A program made the translations under genes and the position numbers. From NCBI RefSeq assembly GCF_047303175.1, contig NZ_CP138945.1: DNA of 64,000 bases. The stretch is one strand, 5' to 3'. The notes beneath the pieces are model-generated. The model was not told where the DNA came from and made no database searches. It worked only from the letters and a program-made list of their open reading frames with translations. The DNA comes from Prochlorococcus_E sp000760215. Its GTDB lineage: Bacteria; Cyanobacteriota; Cyanobacteriia; PCC-6307; Cyanobiaceae. This document shows positions 1-8,413 of this stretch, piece after piece (the first letter of the stretch is position 1; each line of letters starts with the position of its first letter).

Positions 1-672
1 TCTATTAGTGAGATAAACTATAGTTACAATCAAGAATCCTAAAGAAAGGGTTATTATAGGTATTAGACTAAATCCCAATTGCGATGTTCTCAATGGTTTA
101 TACTTAAGTCTTATCAATGGGAATATAGTTGTAGTTATGCCAATTAAAAACAATGGTGTAACCAAAACCCCTCTTAATATATAAAGTAGTGATAAAAGAC
201 TAAACCTAAGGATTAAACTCCTTAAGTTATTCCATTTATCTATATCATTTCTTGCTAAATTCGTTCCTTCAATTACTGCATAAAAGATAGCAACAGGCCA
301 TACAAGAGCTTCTTTGGATGGAATTGCTGTCCAAACGACCATACTTGGCAATGCTAGAACTAGCCACCATAAGTATGTGTATTTATCGTAAATAAACCTT
401 TTAACTGAACTCCACAGCAATATAGGTCCTACAATTGATAGTAGAAAGCTCGCTATTAATTTATCTTGACCAAAGAGATTTACATAAATCCATAAAGTTA
501 ATTGAGACCTCCAACTCTCAGGTTCATGATCATCTGCAAGACCCATATAATAGGTTGCATCTCCTAAACTATCAGTAAGCTCATTTAGCAGTCCATACAT
601 TACACAAACTATTATAAGTCTATAAAGTACATAAAATAAAAATTGCTTTTTAAAAGTAAAACTGTTTTTCAT
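1..672 (-). CDS. Polytopic membrane protein, polysaccharide polymerase-like (partial)
   Basis: This open frame runs from an ATG at 672 off the left edge, so about 224 codons are visible and the C-terminus is missing. The translation starts MKNSFTFKKQFLFYVLYRL and contains several hydrophobic segments separated by short charged loops. A segment reading ALPSMVVWTAIPSKEALVWP lies between two of them. Proline- and lysine-rich loops of this kind occur in O-antigen polymerases and other glycan membrane proteins, but no diagnostic family motif was identified. It is the last visible gene of the 7733-to-1 operon and abuts the ABC exporter stop codon directly (673-675). A Wzy-like polymerase is the best guess from context; the function is not established. 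Confidence 0.6.
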   Translation of the reverse strand, partial: MKNSFTFKKQFLFYVLYRLIIVCVMYGLLNELTDSLGDATYYMGLADDHEPESWRSQLTLWIYVNLFGQDKLIASFLLSIVGPILLWSSVKRFIYDKYTYLWWLVLALPSMVVWTAIPSKEALVWPVAIFYAVIEGTNLARNDIDKWNNLRSLILRFSLLSLLYILRGVLVTPLFLIGITTTIFPLIRLKYKPLRTSQLGFSLIPIITLSLGFLIVTIVYLTNR

Positions 673-2445
673 TCAATTTGCTATTATGTTGTTGAAAATG
701 ACATTACCTTGGCTATCAATATTTATATTGCTTCTACATTTTGCTGCTATAGTTTTATTATGTGTAATTATCAAAATAAGGCTTTGATTTAGTTCTATTA
801 ATAGTTTATCAATAAGTCGATTCTCTTTATCTGTGTCTAATGCATTTGTTGATTCATCTAATATTAAAATATTTGGTTTAACAATTAGGGCCCTTGCAAT
901 ACCTAGTCTTTGTTTTTGTCCTCCACTCATATTTATAGCTTGTTCACCTAAAATTGAATCAAGTTTAAAGGGAAGACTTTGTACATAATCTTCTAATTCA
1001 GCTAATCTCAAGCAATTCCAGACGAAATCGCTATTAATATCTAAATTTGTATTGCCTAGCGTTAAATTATCTATGATATTACCATTAATTATAGGGACCT
1101 CCTGAGGAACATAACCTATAGATGATCCATTCTCTAAATAACTTGGCAATTCAATTGTTCCATGCGATGGTTTCAAAAGCCCAGATATCAAATCGACTAA
1201 AGTAGTTTTACCGCAACCAGAAGCTCCTGTTATAGATATAGTATTAGGTATATCTATCTTAAGGTTAGTATTATTAATTATATAATTTATATCATCTGCA
1301 TTTGAATTACTAGAGTAAGCAAATGAGACATTCTTCAAAACAATGCTTTTGGAAGAGTTTTTGATTTTTATTATACCTTGAGGATCTCTTCTATCTAGAT
1401 CTTTATTGGAAAATTCTTTTTCTTCTTTAATACTATCATATAAACCTATTATAGAATACTTATAGGTTGATATATATGCCCATATTCGATAAAGTTGCTG
1501 TAAAGTGGGCAAAAGCCTTTGAGAGGCAAATACAAATGTTATTATAAATGTTACCTGAATATTGAGAGAATTGATTTTAATAGATAATATAAATAACAAA
1601 GTTATTAATATAACTCCTAATGCTTCCAAGGCAAATCTAGGGTACTGCTCAAGAAATTCTCCTGTAGCTATCCTCTCGCGAAGTTTTCTTTCTCTTGACT
1701 CAAAATAACTACTATAATATCCTTCTGCATGAAAATGCTTAATTGTTTTTAATGAGGAAAAAGCTTCTTGAGTATATCGTGATATATCTTCATTTAAATT
1801 ACCTATTTGACTAGATATTCTTTTTAATTTAGGTTTAATAATTCGAGATAATATTATATACGGTGTTATTAAGAATATTGATGAAAGCATGGTAACATTT
1901 GTATTGATATATGCTAGTAAAATTAGTATCAATACCGTAGAAAGAAGGTAACCAGAAAATAATATTATATTTTTAAATACTGCTACAAAATAAGTATTGT
2001 TTGTTCTATAAATACTAGAGTATTTGCTAAGATTAGCAGAACTTAAATCTCCATAATCTCGAGCTAATAACTGAGAATATGATGCTGAGAAAATACCTGC
2101 ACTTATTTCACCAGACTGCCTACAGGCTTGCCACATAAGTAAGGTGCGGAGAACGTTGGAAAAACAAAAAACAAATAAAAATATTGATAAGGCTATTAAT
2201 TTCTGTTCTAATTCATTATAAATGCTGAAATCAATTAAATTTTTAGGTATACTTAAGGCACTATTTAAAGAAAAATTATCTATGAGAACTCTATAGGTTG
2301 GCTGAACAAGAAATATAGATATAAACTCAACCAAGGATGATATTAAGACTAAGCTTATCAAGCATATAATCCTAGATCTATAAGAATCAACCTTAGAGCT
2401 TTTTAATATTAAATATATGTATTTGATTGCATTAAAAGTATCCAT
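673..2445 (-). CDS. ABC transporter, fused membrane and ATPase domains (flippase-like)
   Basis: This 590-residue type I ABC exporter half-transporter has a membrane domain at about residues 20-335 (five to six hydrophobic helices) and a nucleotide-binding domain after about 365. Walker A GASGCGKTT is at 407-415, the signature NMSGGQ at about 505-510, Walker B ILILDES at about 526-532 and the switch His in THN at about 562. The architecture matches MsbA and PglK, which flip lipid or lipid-linked sugars across the inner membrane. It sits within a polysaccharide operon, 5 bp after the GHMP kinase, so export or flipping of a lipid-linked glycan is the likely role. The substrate cannot be read from sequence. 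Confidence 0.85.
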   Translation of the reverse strand: MDTFNAIKYIYLILKSSKVDSYRSRIICLISLVLISSLVEFISIFLVQPTYRVLIDNFSLNSALSIPKNLIDFSIYNELEQKLIALSIFLFVFCFSNVLRTLLMWQACRQSGEISAGIFSASYSQLLARDYGDLSSANLSKYSSIYRTNNTYFVAVFKNIILFSGYLLSTVLILILLAYINTNVTMLSSIFLITPYIILSRIIKPKLKRISSQIGNLNEDISRYTQEAFSSLKTIKHFHAEGYYSSYFESRERKLRERIATGEFLEQYPRFALEALGVILITLLFILSIKINSLNIQVTFIITFVFASQRLLPTLQQLYRIWAYISTYKYSIIGLYDSIKEEKEFSNKDLDRRDPQGIIKIKNSSKSIVLKNVSFAYSSNSNADDINYIINNTNLKIDIPNTISITGASGCGKTTLVDLISGLLKPSHGTIELPSYLENGSSIGYVPQEVPIINGNIIDNLTLGNTNLDINSDFVWNCLRLAELEDYVQSLPFKLDSILGEQAINMSGGQKQRLGIARALIVKPNILILDESTNALDTDKENRLIDKLLIELNQSLILIITHNKTIAAKCRSNINIDSQGNVIFNNIIAN

Positions 2446-2450
2446 ATTTT

Positions 2451-3440
2451 TTAATCCTTATAGAGTATTGAACAACCTTCGTTTGTTATTTCAGGATCGT
2501 TGATCTTATAAGATTTCATTGCTTCATTAAATCTATTTTGCTTTTCCTTAGGCACTAAAAATAAATAGAAACCACCACCACCTGCTCCTAGTAATTTGCC
2601 TGAATGAGCTCCAGCAGAGATAGCTTCTTCGTATATCGATAGAAGGTTTTCACTAAGTTTAGATCGTGGGAATGAGCTTGATTTATGTAGCCAAGATTCT
2701 CGTAAATAACTGCAGAAATCTTCATACTTCATTTCTCCATCTAAAATCTTGCTGTTAACCTTTTTTGCTATACGACAAATTTGCTTAAGAGATTCATCCT
2801 TTATCTGTTGATCTAAATTCTTATTTGCATTGTGAATATCCGAAGATGTCCTAGATATACCAGTATATAATAACAACATTTCCTGCGATATCTTTCTAAC
2901 TAATTCATCACTAATGTCTAGTCTAAGTGTTCTATATAAACCATCTTCACGTATATTAATCAAGCTAAAGCCTCCTTGGCATGCTTGTATCTGATCTTGA
3001 ATTCCTACATTTTCCTTTAGTATATTTTGTTCAAAATTAATTGTACTTTCTGTTAGCTCTCTTATTGAGACTTTTTTACCTAAATATGTATTTAGGCCAA
3101 GTATTAAAGCTGAAGAAAAAGAAGATGAGGACCCAAGGCCACTTCTTGCAGGTAAATCACCATCTGTATGAATTTCTAAACCTTGTTTTATTTTAAAATG
3201 ATTTAGGGCTCCTCTTACTGCTGGATGATCAATTTCACTAGGATCCTTGACCTCCTCTATCTTTGACCAAGACAATCTAAACCTTGTTCCATAAAATGGT
3301 GTTAATGGTCTAAGAGTTACATAGCAGAATGAATTGATTGTTGTTCCTATTACGACAGCTCCATTATTTTTATACCAAGATTCATGGTCTGTTCCACCAC
3401 CAAAAAATGAAACCCTGAATGGAGCTCTAGTTATAATCAT
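2451..3440 (-). CDS. GHMP sugar kinase, heptose-7-phosphate kinase-like (HddA family)
   Basis: The 329-residue protein has a GHMP-kinase N-terminus (RAPFRVSFFGGGTDHESWY), the nucleotide-binding motif LPARSGLGSSSS at about 97-107, and the third GHMP motif KLLGAGGGGF at about 282-291. The N-terminal FFGGGTD and the length match D-glycero-D-manno-heptose 7-phosphate kinase (HddA), which makes the 1,7-bisphosphate for GDP-heptose. L-fucokinase-type sugar kinases share the fold and cannot be excluded. It starts immediately after the 4,6-dehydratase stop codon, with no spacer, so translational coupling is likely. A GmhB-like phosphatase that would act next lies at 7751. Neither an isomerase (GmhA) nor a nucleotidyltransferase (HddC) is inside the window. 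Confidence 0.8.
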   Translation of the reverse strand: MIITRAPFRVSFFGGGTDHESWYKNNGAVVIGTTINSFCYVTLRPLTPFYGTRFRLSWSKIEEVKDPSEIDHPAVRGALNHFKIKQGLEIHTDGDLPARSGLGSSSSFSSALILGLNTYLGKKVSIRELTESTINFEQNILKENVGIQDQIQACQGGFSLINIREDGLYRTLRLDISDELVRKISQEMLLLYTGISRTSSDIHNANKNLDQQIKDESLKQICRIAKKVNSKILDGEMKYEDFCSYLRESWLHKSSSFPRSKLSENLLSIYEEAISAGAHSGKLLGAGGGGFYLFLVPKEKQNRFNEAMKSYKINDPEITNEGCSILYKD

Positions 3441-4448
3441 TTATCGTTGAAGAAATGTATTGCCTGACTTATTTATTTTTATACGCCAGTAATTCAATAG
3501 ATCCTCAATTGTTTGTTGATAAGAAATGCTAGGCGACCAATTTGTTTTTTTAACAAACTTACTAATATTAGGTACTTGTAAATCTGCATCGATTGGTCTA
3601 AGTCTATCAGGATCTACTTTATATTTAATTGATTTATTTGTAGACAAAGCAATTAAGTTATCTAATATCTCTCCTACCTTTAATGTTGTATTGCCACCTA
3701 TATTATAATATGATCCAGGTTCAGGCGACTTATTTAATAAGGTCCAATATGCTCTAACAGCATCTCTTACATCAGCTATTGTTCGTAATGAATCAAGATT
3801 TCCAACCTTAACTATAGGCTCTTGATAACCTTTCTCAATTAGAGCTATTTGTTTTGCAAATGTTGACTCCATAAACACATCACCTCTTCGAGGTCCAGTA
3901 TGAGTAAACATACGAGTGATCTGAGTGTTTAATGAAAAAGCTTCTGCATAATATCTACCAATTAAATCAGTTCCACATTTAGAAATTGCATATGGTGAAG
4001 CTGGATGAAATGATGTTTCTTCATCTATAGGTACCTTATCCTTACTAACCCTTCCAAAGACTTCTGATGATGAGCAAACATGTACTATTGCCATAGGGGA
4101 ATATTTTAAAGTTGATCTTAAAATATGTTCAGTTCCATTTATATTTGTTTCATAAGTTTCAATTGGATTCGTAAAAGATACATGCGGGTAACTTTGAGCT
4201 GCTAAATGAAAGATATATTTGAACTTATATTTAGAGAAAATATTATCTACACCTATAGCATCTCTAATATCACAATGTTCGAGTTTAATCCTTTTGCCTT
4301 GATTAATTAAAGGAATATGATTGGAGATATTTTCTAATGAAGTCCTCCATCTAGATAAACCAATAATTTGCTCGTCTGTATTTTCAAGAACATAATCTAA
4401 TAGATGTGACCCTACCATTCCTGTTATTCCAGTAATTAATATTGTCAT
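3441..4448 (-). CDS. NAD(P)-dependent sugar 4,6-dehydratase, GDP-mannose 4,6-dehydratase-like
   Basis: This is a short-chain dehydrogenase of the extended type, 335 residues. The Rossmann motif GITGMVG is at 7-13, the Ser-Ser-Glu element SSSEVFG at about 126-132, and catalytic Tyr-x3-Lys as YAISK at about 153-157. The acidic residue of the SSSE element is the hallmark of 4,6-dehydratases such as GMD and RmlB, as opposed to epimerases. TGPRRGDVF at about 184-192 resembles the substrate loop of GDP-sugar enzymes. It overlaps the upstream PLP enzyme by 4 bp and abuts the kinase. A 4-keto-6-deoxy GDP-hexose or GDP-heptose product would feed the ColD-like enzyme; the nucleotide and sugar are inferred. 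Confidence 0.8.
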   Translation of the reverse strand: MTILITGITGMVGSHLLDYVLENTDEQIIGLSRWRTSLENISNHIPLINQGKRIKLEHCDIRDAIGVDNIFSKYKFKYIFHLAAQSYPHVSFTNPIETYETNINGTEHILRSTLKYSPMAIVHVCSSSEVFGRVSKDKVPIDEETSFHPASPYAISKCGTDLIGRYYAEAFSLNTQITRMFTHTGPRRGDVFMESTFAKQIALIEKGYQEPIVKVGNLDSLRTIADVRDAVRAYWTLLNKSPEPGSYYNIGGNTTLKVGEILDNLIALSTNKSIKYKVDPDRLRPIDADLQVPNISKFVKKTNWSPSISYQQTIEDLLNYWRIKINKSGNTFLQR

Positions 4449-5758
4449 GTCGAATAATTTTCTAGTTTAATAAACTGGTCTACATAATATAATATTTTCT
4501 CAATATCCTTAGACTTTAAACCTTGATGACAAGGCAATGCTAAGCCACTAGAAGTTATTGCACTTGTAACAGAGAAATCGCCATCTTTTATATGCTGGAA
4601 TTTGTTCATTACAGGTTGAATTGTAAAATCACCTGCAAGAAATGGTCTTGTTTCAATTTTTTTGTCGAGCAGGAAATCTCTGAAATGCCTTCTTTGTTTG
4701 TCTAAACGCCCCTTTAGTACAAGTGGGAAGCCAAACCAACTTGAGTTTGCCTCTGGTAAAGGCTCAATAAAAGAAAATATATCTTTATGGTTTTGAAAAT
4801 ATTCACTGTAGATCATTGCCATCTGTTTACGATTTTCTATAAAGCTATCTAGCATTTTAATTTGCTCTATACCAATTGCGGCTTGAGGTTCAGAAAGCCT
4901 TAAGTTATAGCCAATATTGCTAAAAAGAAAACCTTTATCCAATTCTTTATATTGAGAAAATATTGGATCATTATCTTCTAAATGTCTTAACCAGCCATGA
5001 GACCTTATTGATTTTGCAAGTGATAATAATTCCTCGTCTTTAAAGCATGTAAAGCCTCCTTCAAGTGTGCAAATATGGTGAGAGTAATAAGTACTAAATG
5101 TTGATACTTCTCCAAAGGTTCCTGCTTTTCTTCCAGAGTATTCAGCGCCCATGCTTTCACAAGTATCTTCTATAATTAACATATTATTTTCATTACATAA
5201 TGAACAAATTTGATTCATATCTGCAGGACATCCATAAGTATGAATAAGCATTATAGCTGATGGATTATATTTTTTAATTAAGCTTTTTAGATGATAAGTA
5301 TCTATATTATAATCAGTATCATTAGCATCACAAAAAACAGGTACAAGGCCATATTGGACAAGAGGGAATACAGTAGTGGACCATGATAGAGCGGGCACTA
5401 TTACTTTATCACCTACAGATAATCGGCCTGATTGCATTAGAGTTGATATTGCTAATAGGTTTGCAGAGGAACCTGAGTTGCATGAAAGTGATTTAAAGGA
5501 GCCTCCTAAATAATCTGAATATGATTTTTCATAGAAATCAACCAATTTACCCATAGTAATCTGATTTCTAACTATTGCTCTAATGCAAGAATAAGCAGAG
5601 GAAGATTCTATAGTGGAATCATGTAACCTAATTGGTTTATTTTCGTTAGTTTCCTGAATAGCTCTTATTGAATATAGCTTTTGTATACATATTTGCAATT
5701 CGTTTAAAGCAGAATCAAATTCAGCACCAAATTCATTGTCATGTTTTAAATAAGACAT
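4445..5758 (-). CDS. DegT/DnrJ/EryC1 PLP enzyme, ColD/RfbH-type 3-dehydratase
   Basis: The 437-residue protein has the sugar-aminotransferase fold (CNSGSSANLLAIS near 93, VPALSWSTTVFPL near 121, IIEDTCESMGAEY near 195). At the position of the Schiff-base lysine it reads STYYSHHICTLEGG (about 222-235), so His replaces Lys at about residue 227. That substitution, in the same SHH context, is known from ColD (GDP-4-keto-6-deoxymannose 3-dehydratase, colitose pathway) and from RfbH/E1. The cysteines that bind the 2Fe-2S cluster of RfbH/E1 are not evident after this motif, which favours ColD. The reaction is therefore probably removal of the C3 hydroxyl of a 4-keto-6-deoxy sugar rather than amination. 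It overlaps the E1 beta-like gene at one base and the dehydratase by 4 bp. Confidence 0.8.
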   Translation of the reverse strand: MSYLKHDNEFGAEFDSALNELQICIQKLYSIRAIQETNENKPIRLHDSTIESSSAYSCIRAIVRNQITMGKLVDFYEKSYSDYLGGSFKSLSCNSGSSANLLAISTLMQSGRLSVGDKVIVPALSWSTTVFPLVQYGLVPVFCDANDTDYNIDTYHLKSLIKKYNPSAIMLIHTYGCPADMNQICSLCNENNMLIIEDTCESMGAEYSGRKAGTFGEVSTFSTYYSHHICTLEGGFTCFKDEELLSLAKSIRSHGWLRHLEDNDPIFSQYKELDKGFLFSNIGYNLRLSEPQAAIGIEQIKMLDSFIENRKQMAMIYSEYFQNHKDIFSFIEPLPEANSSWFGFPLVLKGRLDKQRRHFRDFLLDKKIETRPFLAGDFTIQPVMNKFQHIKDGDFSVTSAITSSGLALPCHQGLKSKDIEKILYYVDQFIKLENYST

Positions 5759-6789
5759 TAGAATGGTCCCCTAAATGATTTAATCTCTGGACTTTCATCG
5801 ATCATTATATCATCATCTATGTTACATAATTCTAATATATTTTTTGCTATAGAGGTTGGGTTTGGATAATAATAATTTTCTAGAGTTTTTGGAGTTGGGC
5901 ATGGGCTATCTGAATAGCCCATTATTTTAGACTTTCCCATAAATCCATTTAAATAAAGTTCACAAAGAATATCTTTAGCTATTGAGCATTTTGTCCAACC
6001 ATTATCTATGATTAATAGATTTTTATTTTTCATTGCAGACTCGAGAATAACTTCTGTAGAAATATTATCTAGTCTAACAATACTAAAATGATCTGAGGTT
6101 ATATTCATTTTAGAACTTAATTCCTCAATAGCTCTACTTGCCTCAAGAGACATATGAGATATTGAAACAACTGTAATATCATTGCCAGATTCTAGCTTCC
6201 TGATACTAGGCTCATAACCTTCTTCTATATATACATTGCCTTTATTGCTATATAACATTCTATTTTCCACAATGATAACTGGATTTTCATACTTAGTAGC
6301 CCATAATATAGTATTAAACATGTCGTGAGGTGTAACAGGTGCAACTACAGTCAGTCCAGGTATTGATGATAAAAAACTATGAAATGATTGAGAATGTTGT
6401 GCGCCTTGCCCCCAGCTCCTTCCTATAATTGCCCTAACTATTAATGGGCAGGAATCCTTGCCATTTGATAAATATTTTACTTTCGCAGCTAAATTAATAA
6501 GCTGATTCATGCAAAGCAACAAAAAATCAAATCTCTGATGTACATGAATAGGCCTGAATCCATTTAAGGCCATGCCAATCCCTATCCCAGTCATTGCATC
6601 TTCAGATAGAGGTGTATCAAAGCATCTGTTGCCACCAAATTCTTCTACTAGTCCTTCTGTGGTCCCGTACATTCCTTTAGGGTCATCTACGCCTAAGCCA
6701 TATACAAGTACTTTTGTGTCTCTACGCATAGAAAGTTTAATTGCCTGACCACAAGCTTCTCCATAACTAAGTAATTGATATTTTTCCAT
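5758..6789 (-). CDS. Thiamine-dependent E1 beta-like subunit (transketolase Pyr domain)
   Basis: The 343-residue protein matches the beta subunit of 2-oxoacid dehydrogenase E1. It has a pyrimidine-binding domain with the TPP-activating Glu in TPLSEDAMTGIGIGMA (Glu near 63), the segment GRSWGQGAQHSQSFHSF near 123 that lines the active site, and a C-terminal transketolase domain. It lies 5 bp after the alpha-like gene, so the two should form an alpha2beta2 enzyme. No lipoyl E2 or E3 gene is nearby. The neighbours are deoxysugar genes. As in the avilamycin (AviB1/AviB2) and trioxacarcin octose pathways recalled from the literature, the pair may transfer a two-carbon acetyl unit from pyruvate to a keto sugar. 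That role is inference. Confidence 0.8.
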   Translation of the reverse strand: MEKYQLLSYGEACGQAIKLSMRRDTKVLVYGLGVDDPKGMYGTTEGLVEEFGGNRCFDTPLSEDAMTGIGIGMALNGFRPIHVHQRFDFLLLCMNQLINLAAKVKYLSNGKDSCPLIVRAIIGRSWGQGAQHSQSFHSFLSSIPGLTVVAPVTPHDMFNTILWATKYENPVIIVENRMLYSNKGNVYIEEGYEPSIRKLESGNDITVVSISHMSLEASRAIEELSSKMNITSDHFSIVRLDNISTEVILESAMKNKNLLIIDNGWTKCSIAKDILCELYLNGFMGKSKIMGYSDSPCPTPKTLENYYYPNPTSIAKNILELCNIDDDIMIDESPEIKSFRGPF

Positions 6790-6794
6790 GATTA

Positions 6795-7733
6795 TTAGTA
6801 TACAAATTGGGTCAGATTTGTTAGGTCACAATCCTTCTCTTTTAAAGCAGAAGAAAACAACTTCTGAACTTTATCTTCTGCATCTTTGGATTCTCTTAAA
6901 ACAAATTCATCAGATACACCCCATAAGTTAGGGTTACTTTCAATATCAAATTTTTTCCAATAATTCAACTCACTCTCATCTCTATAACCCAAATGCCAGT
7001 CTGTAGCGACACCAACATGCTCATACCATCTATAGCACCTCACAATATGGAATAAAGGTTCACCTAGTCTTACTTGCTTGATTGAATCTTGGACTTTTCC
7101 AACCAACTTAATTGGATCCTCATAAGTTGATTCATCAGTATTCATATTCCATGATTGAACTCTTGTTTTGTATGAGCTCGAAGGGGTCCTTGCTTCTTTA
7201 GATGAATGAATGGCTAACCCATTATCCTCACATGCAAATAAAATAGGTAATGACTTTAATGATGCATAATTTATAGACTCAATAAAAACGCCTTCTTCCA
7301 TTGCGCCGTCACCAAACTGACATATAACAATCCTGTTTCCACCATCTTCTTGATTAAGGCGTTGTTGTGCTTCGGCTATGCCCACTGCAATTGGGATCCC
7401 TGATGCAACTATCGCACTCGTCCATGTCATCCCCTTGTCATGGCAACCCAGATGCATTGATCCAGCTCTTCCTCCAAACTCTCCTGTTTTTTTTGCGAAT
7501 AGTTCATCAGTAATCTTCTGGGGGTTGTCAGTCAAAGCCAGGGATAATGCATGACTTCTATAGTTCCCAATTACCTTGTCTTTCCTTTTAACATGAGAAG
7601 CCAATAATACGCTGAACAATTCCTGTCCAATACTAAGATGAACTGGTGACTTAATTACGTCGGAAGAGTACACATCTATTATTTTCTCTTCAAATTTCCT
7701 TATAAATAAGATCTTTTTTATGATTTCTTCCAT
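6795..7733 (-). CDS. Thiamine-dependent E1 alpha-like subunit
   Basis: The 312-residue protein has the alpha-subunit signature of pyruvate or acetoin dehydrogenase E1. HLSIGQE is near 32, the loop GGRAGSMHLG near 87-96, and the TPP/Mg motif begins GDGAMEEG at 141 and ends with the Asn of EDN at about 171. Pyruvate dehydrogenase E1 alpha is usually about 330-400 residues, so this one is compact. It is the promoter-proximal gene of the minus-strand operon. Its start codon (7731-7733) is only 17 bp from that of the divergent HAD phosphatase gene. It should pair with the beta-like subunit; a dedicated sugar-pathway role is inferred from the neighbours. Confidence 0.8.
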   Translation of the reverse strand: MEEIIKKILFIRKFEEKIIDVYSSDVIKSPVHLSIGQELFSVLLASHVKRKDKVIGNYRSHALSLALTDNPQKITDELFAKKTGEFGGRAGSMHLGCHDKGMTWTSAIVASGIPIAVGIAEAQQRLNQEDGGNRIVICQFGDGAMEEGVFIESINYASLKSLPILFACEDNGLAIHSSKEARTPSSSYKTRVQSWNMNTDESTYEDPIKLVGKVQDSIKQVRLGEPLFHIVRCYRWYEHVGVATDWHLGYRDESELNYWKKFDIESNPNLWGVSDEFVLRESKDAEDKVQKLFSSALKEKDCDLTNLTQFVY

Positions 7734-7750
7734 TCCATGCTATTTGGAAA

Positions 7751-8287
7751 ATGCATAAGAATTATAACCTAATGCTTCTTGACAGAGATGGAACAATAAA
7801 CATAGATGAAGATGGCTACTCCCATGATTATAATAAATGCATATTATTTGATGATGTTTATGAGTTTTTTACTAGAATAAATTATAATATAAAGGTATGT
7901 GTTGTTACCAATCAATCAGGTATAGGGAGAGGCTTATTTAGTCTTAATCAAATGAATGAATTCAATAATAAAATTAATAGTTTAATTAGAAAAAACTCTG
8001 ATCATCCAGGCATAGATAAATTCTTTTATTGTCCGCATAAACCAATTGACTTATGTAATTGTAGAAAGCCAAAAACTGGTCTTATCGAAAAGGCATTGAA
8101 TTACTATCAATGTAATTCAGAAAATTCTATACTTATAGGAGATAAGACTACTGATCTATTAGCAGGAAAGGGATGTGGGGTCAAGTCATACTTATTGAAA
8201 AGGGGTGTGAATGGACAAAATAATATTCATGAAAATAATTACATATCTAGCTTATTAGATCCATCTCTCGAATTTCTTTTCTATTAG
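7751..8287 (+). CDS. gmhB: HAD phosphatase, heptose 1,7-bisphosphate phosphatase-like (GmhB)
   Basis: The 178-residue HAD-superfamily protein has the nucleophile motif LLDRDGTIN (Asp11, Asp13), motif II TNQSGIGRG near 53-61, and GDKTTD near 130-135. The structural zinc ligands are CPHKPIDLCNCRKPKTG, with Cys94, His96, Cys102 and Cys104. This Cys-x-His...Cys-x-Cys insertion is characteristic of GmhB and related histidinol phosphatases. GmhB removes the C7 phosphate of heptose 1,7-bisphosphate in ADP- or GDP-heptose synthesis, which fits the HddA-like kinase at 2451-3440. GGAAA precedes the ATG closely. Confidence 0.8.
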   Translation: MHKNYNLMLLDRDGTINIDEDGYSHDYNKCILFDDVYEFFTRINYNIKVCVVTNQSGIGRGLFSLNQMNEFNNKINSLIRKNSDHPGIDKFFYCPHKPIDLCNCRKPKTGLIEKALNYYQCNSENSILIGDKTTDLLAGKGCGVKSYLLKRGVNGQNNIHENNYISSLLDPSLEFLFY

Positions 8288-8413
8288 AGTAAGGCTATTA
8301 GTAATAAATTTATTTTGTTACAAGCGATTAATATAAGAAATGCTCTCTGGACTTTCATTGATAGTAATAGCAAGATATGTTTATTCATGTTTATCTTATT
8401 TTAAGATCTTAAA

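Noticed and set aside
5758..7733. Housekeeping pyruvate dehydrogenase E1
   Set aside because: The genes overlap and adjoin deoxysugar genes and have no E2/E3 nearby; a housekeeping role is possible but less likely.
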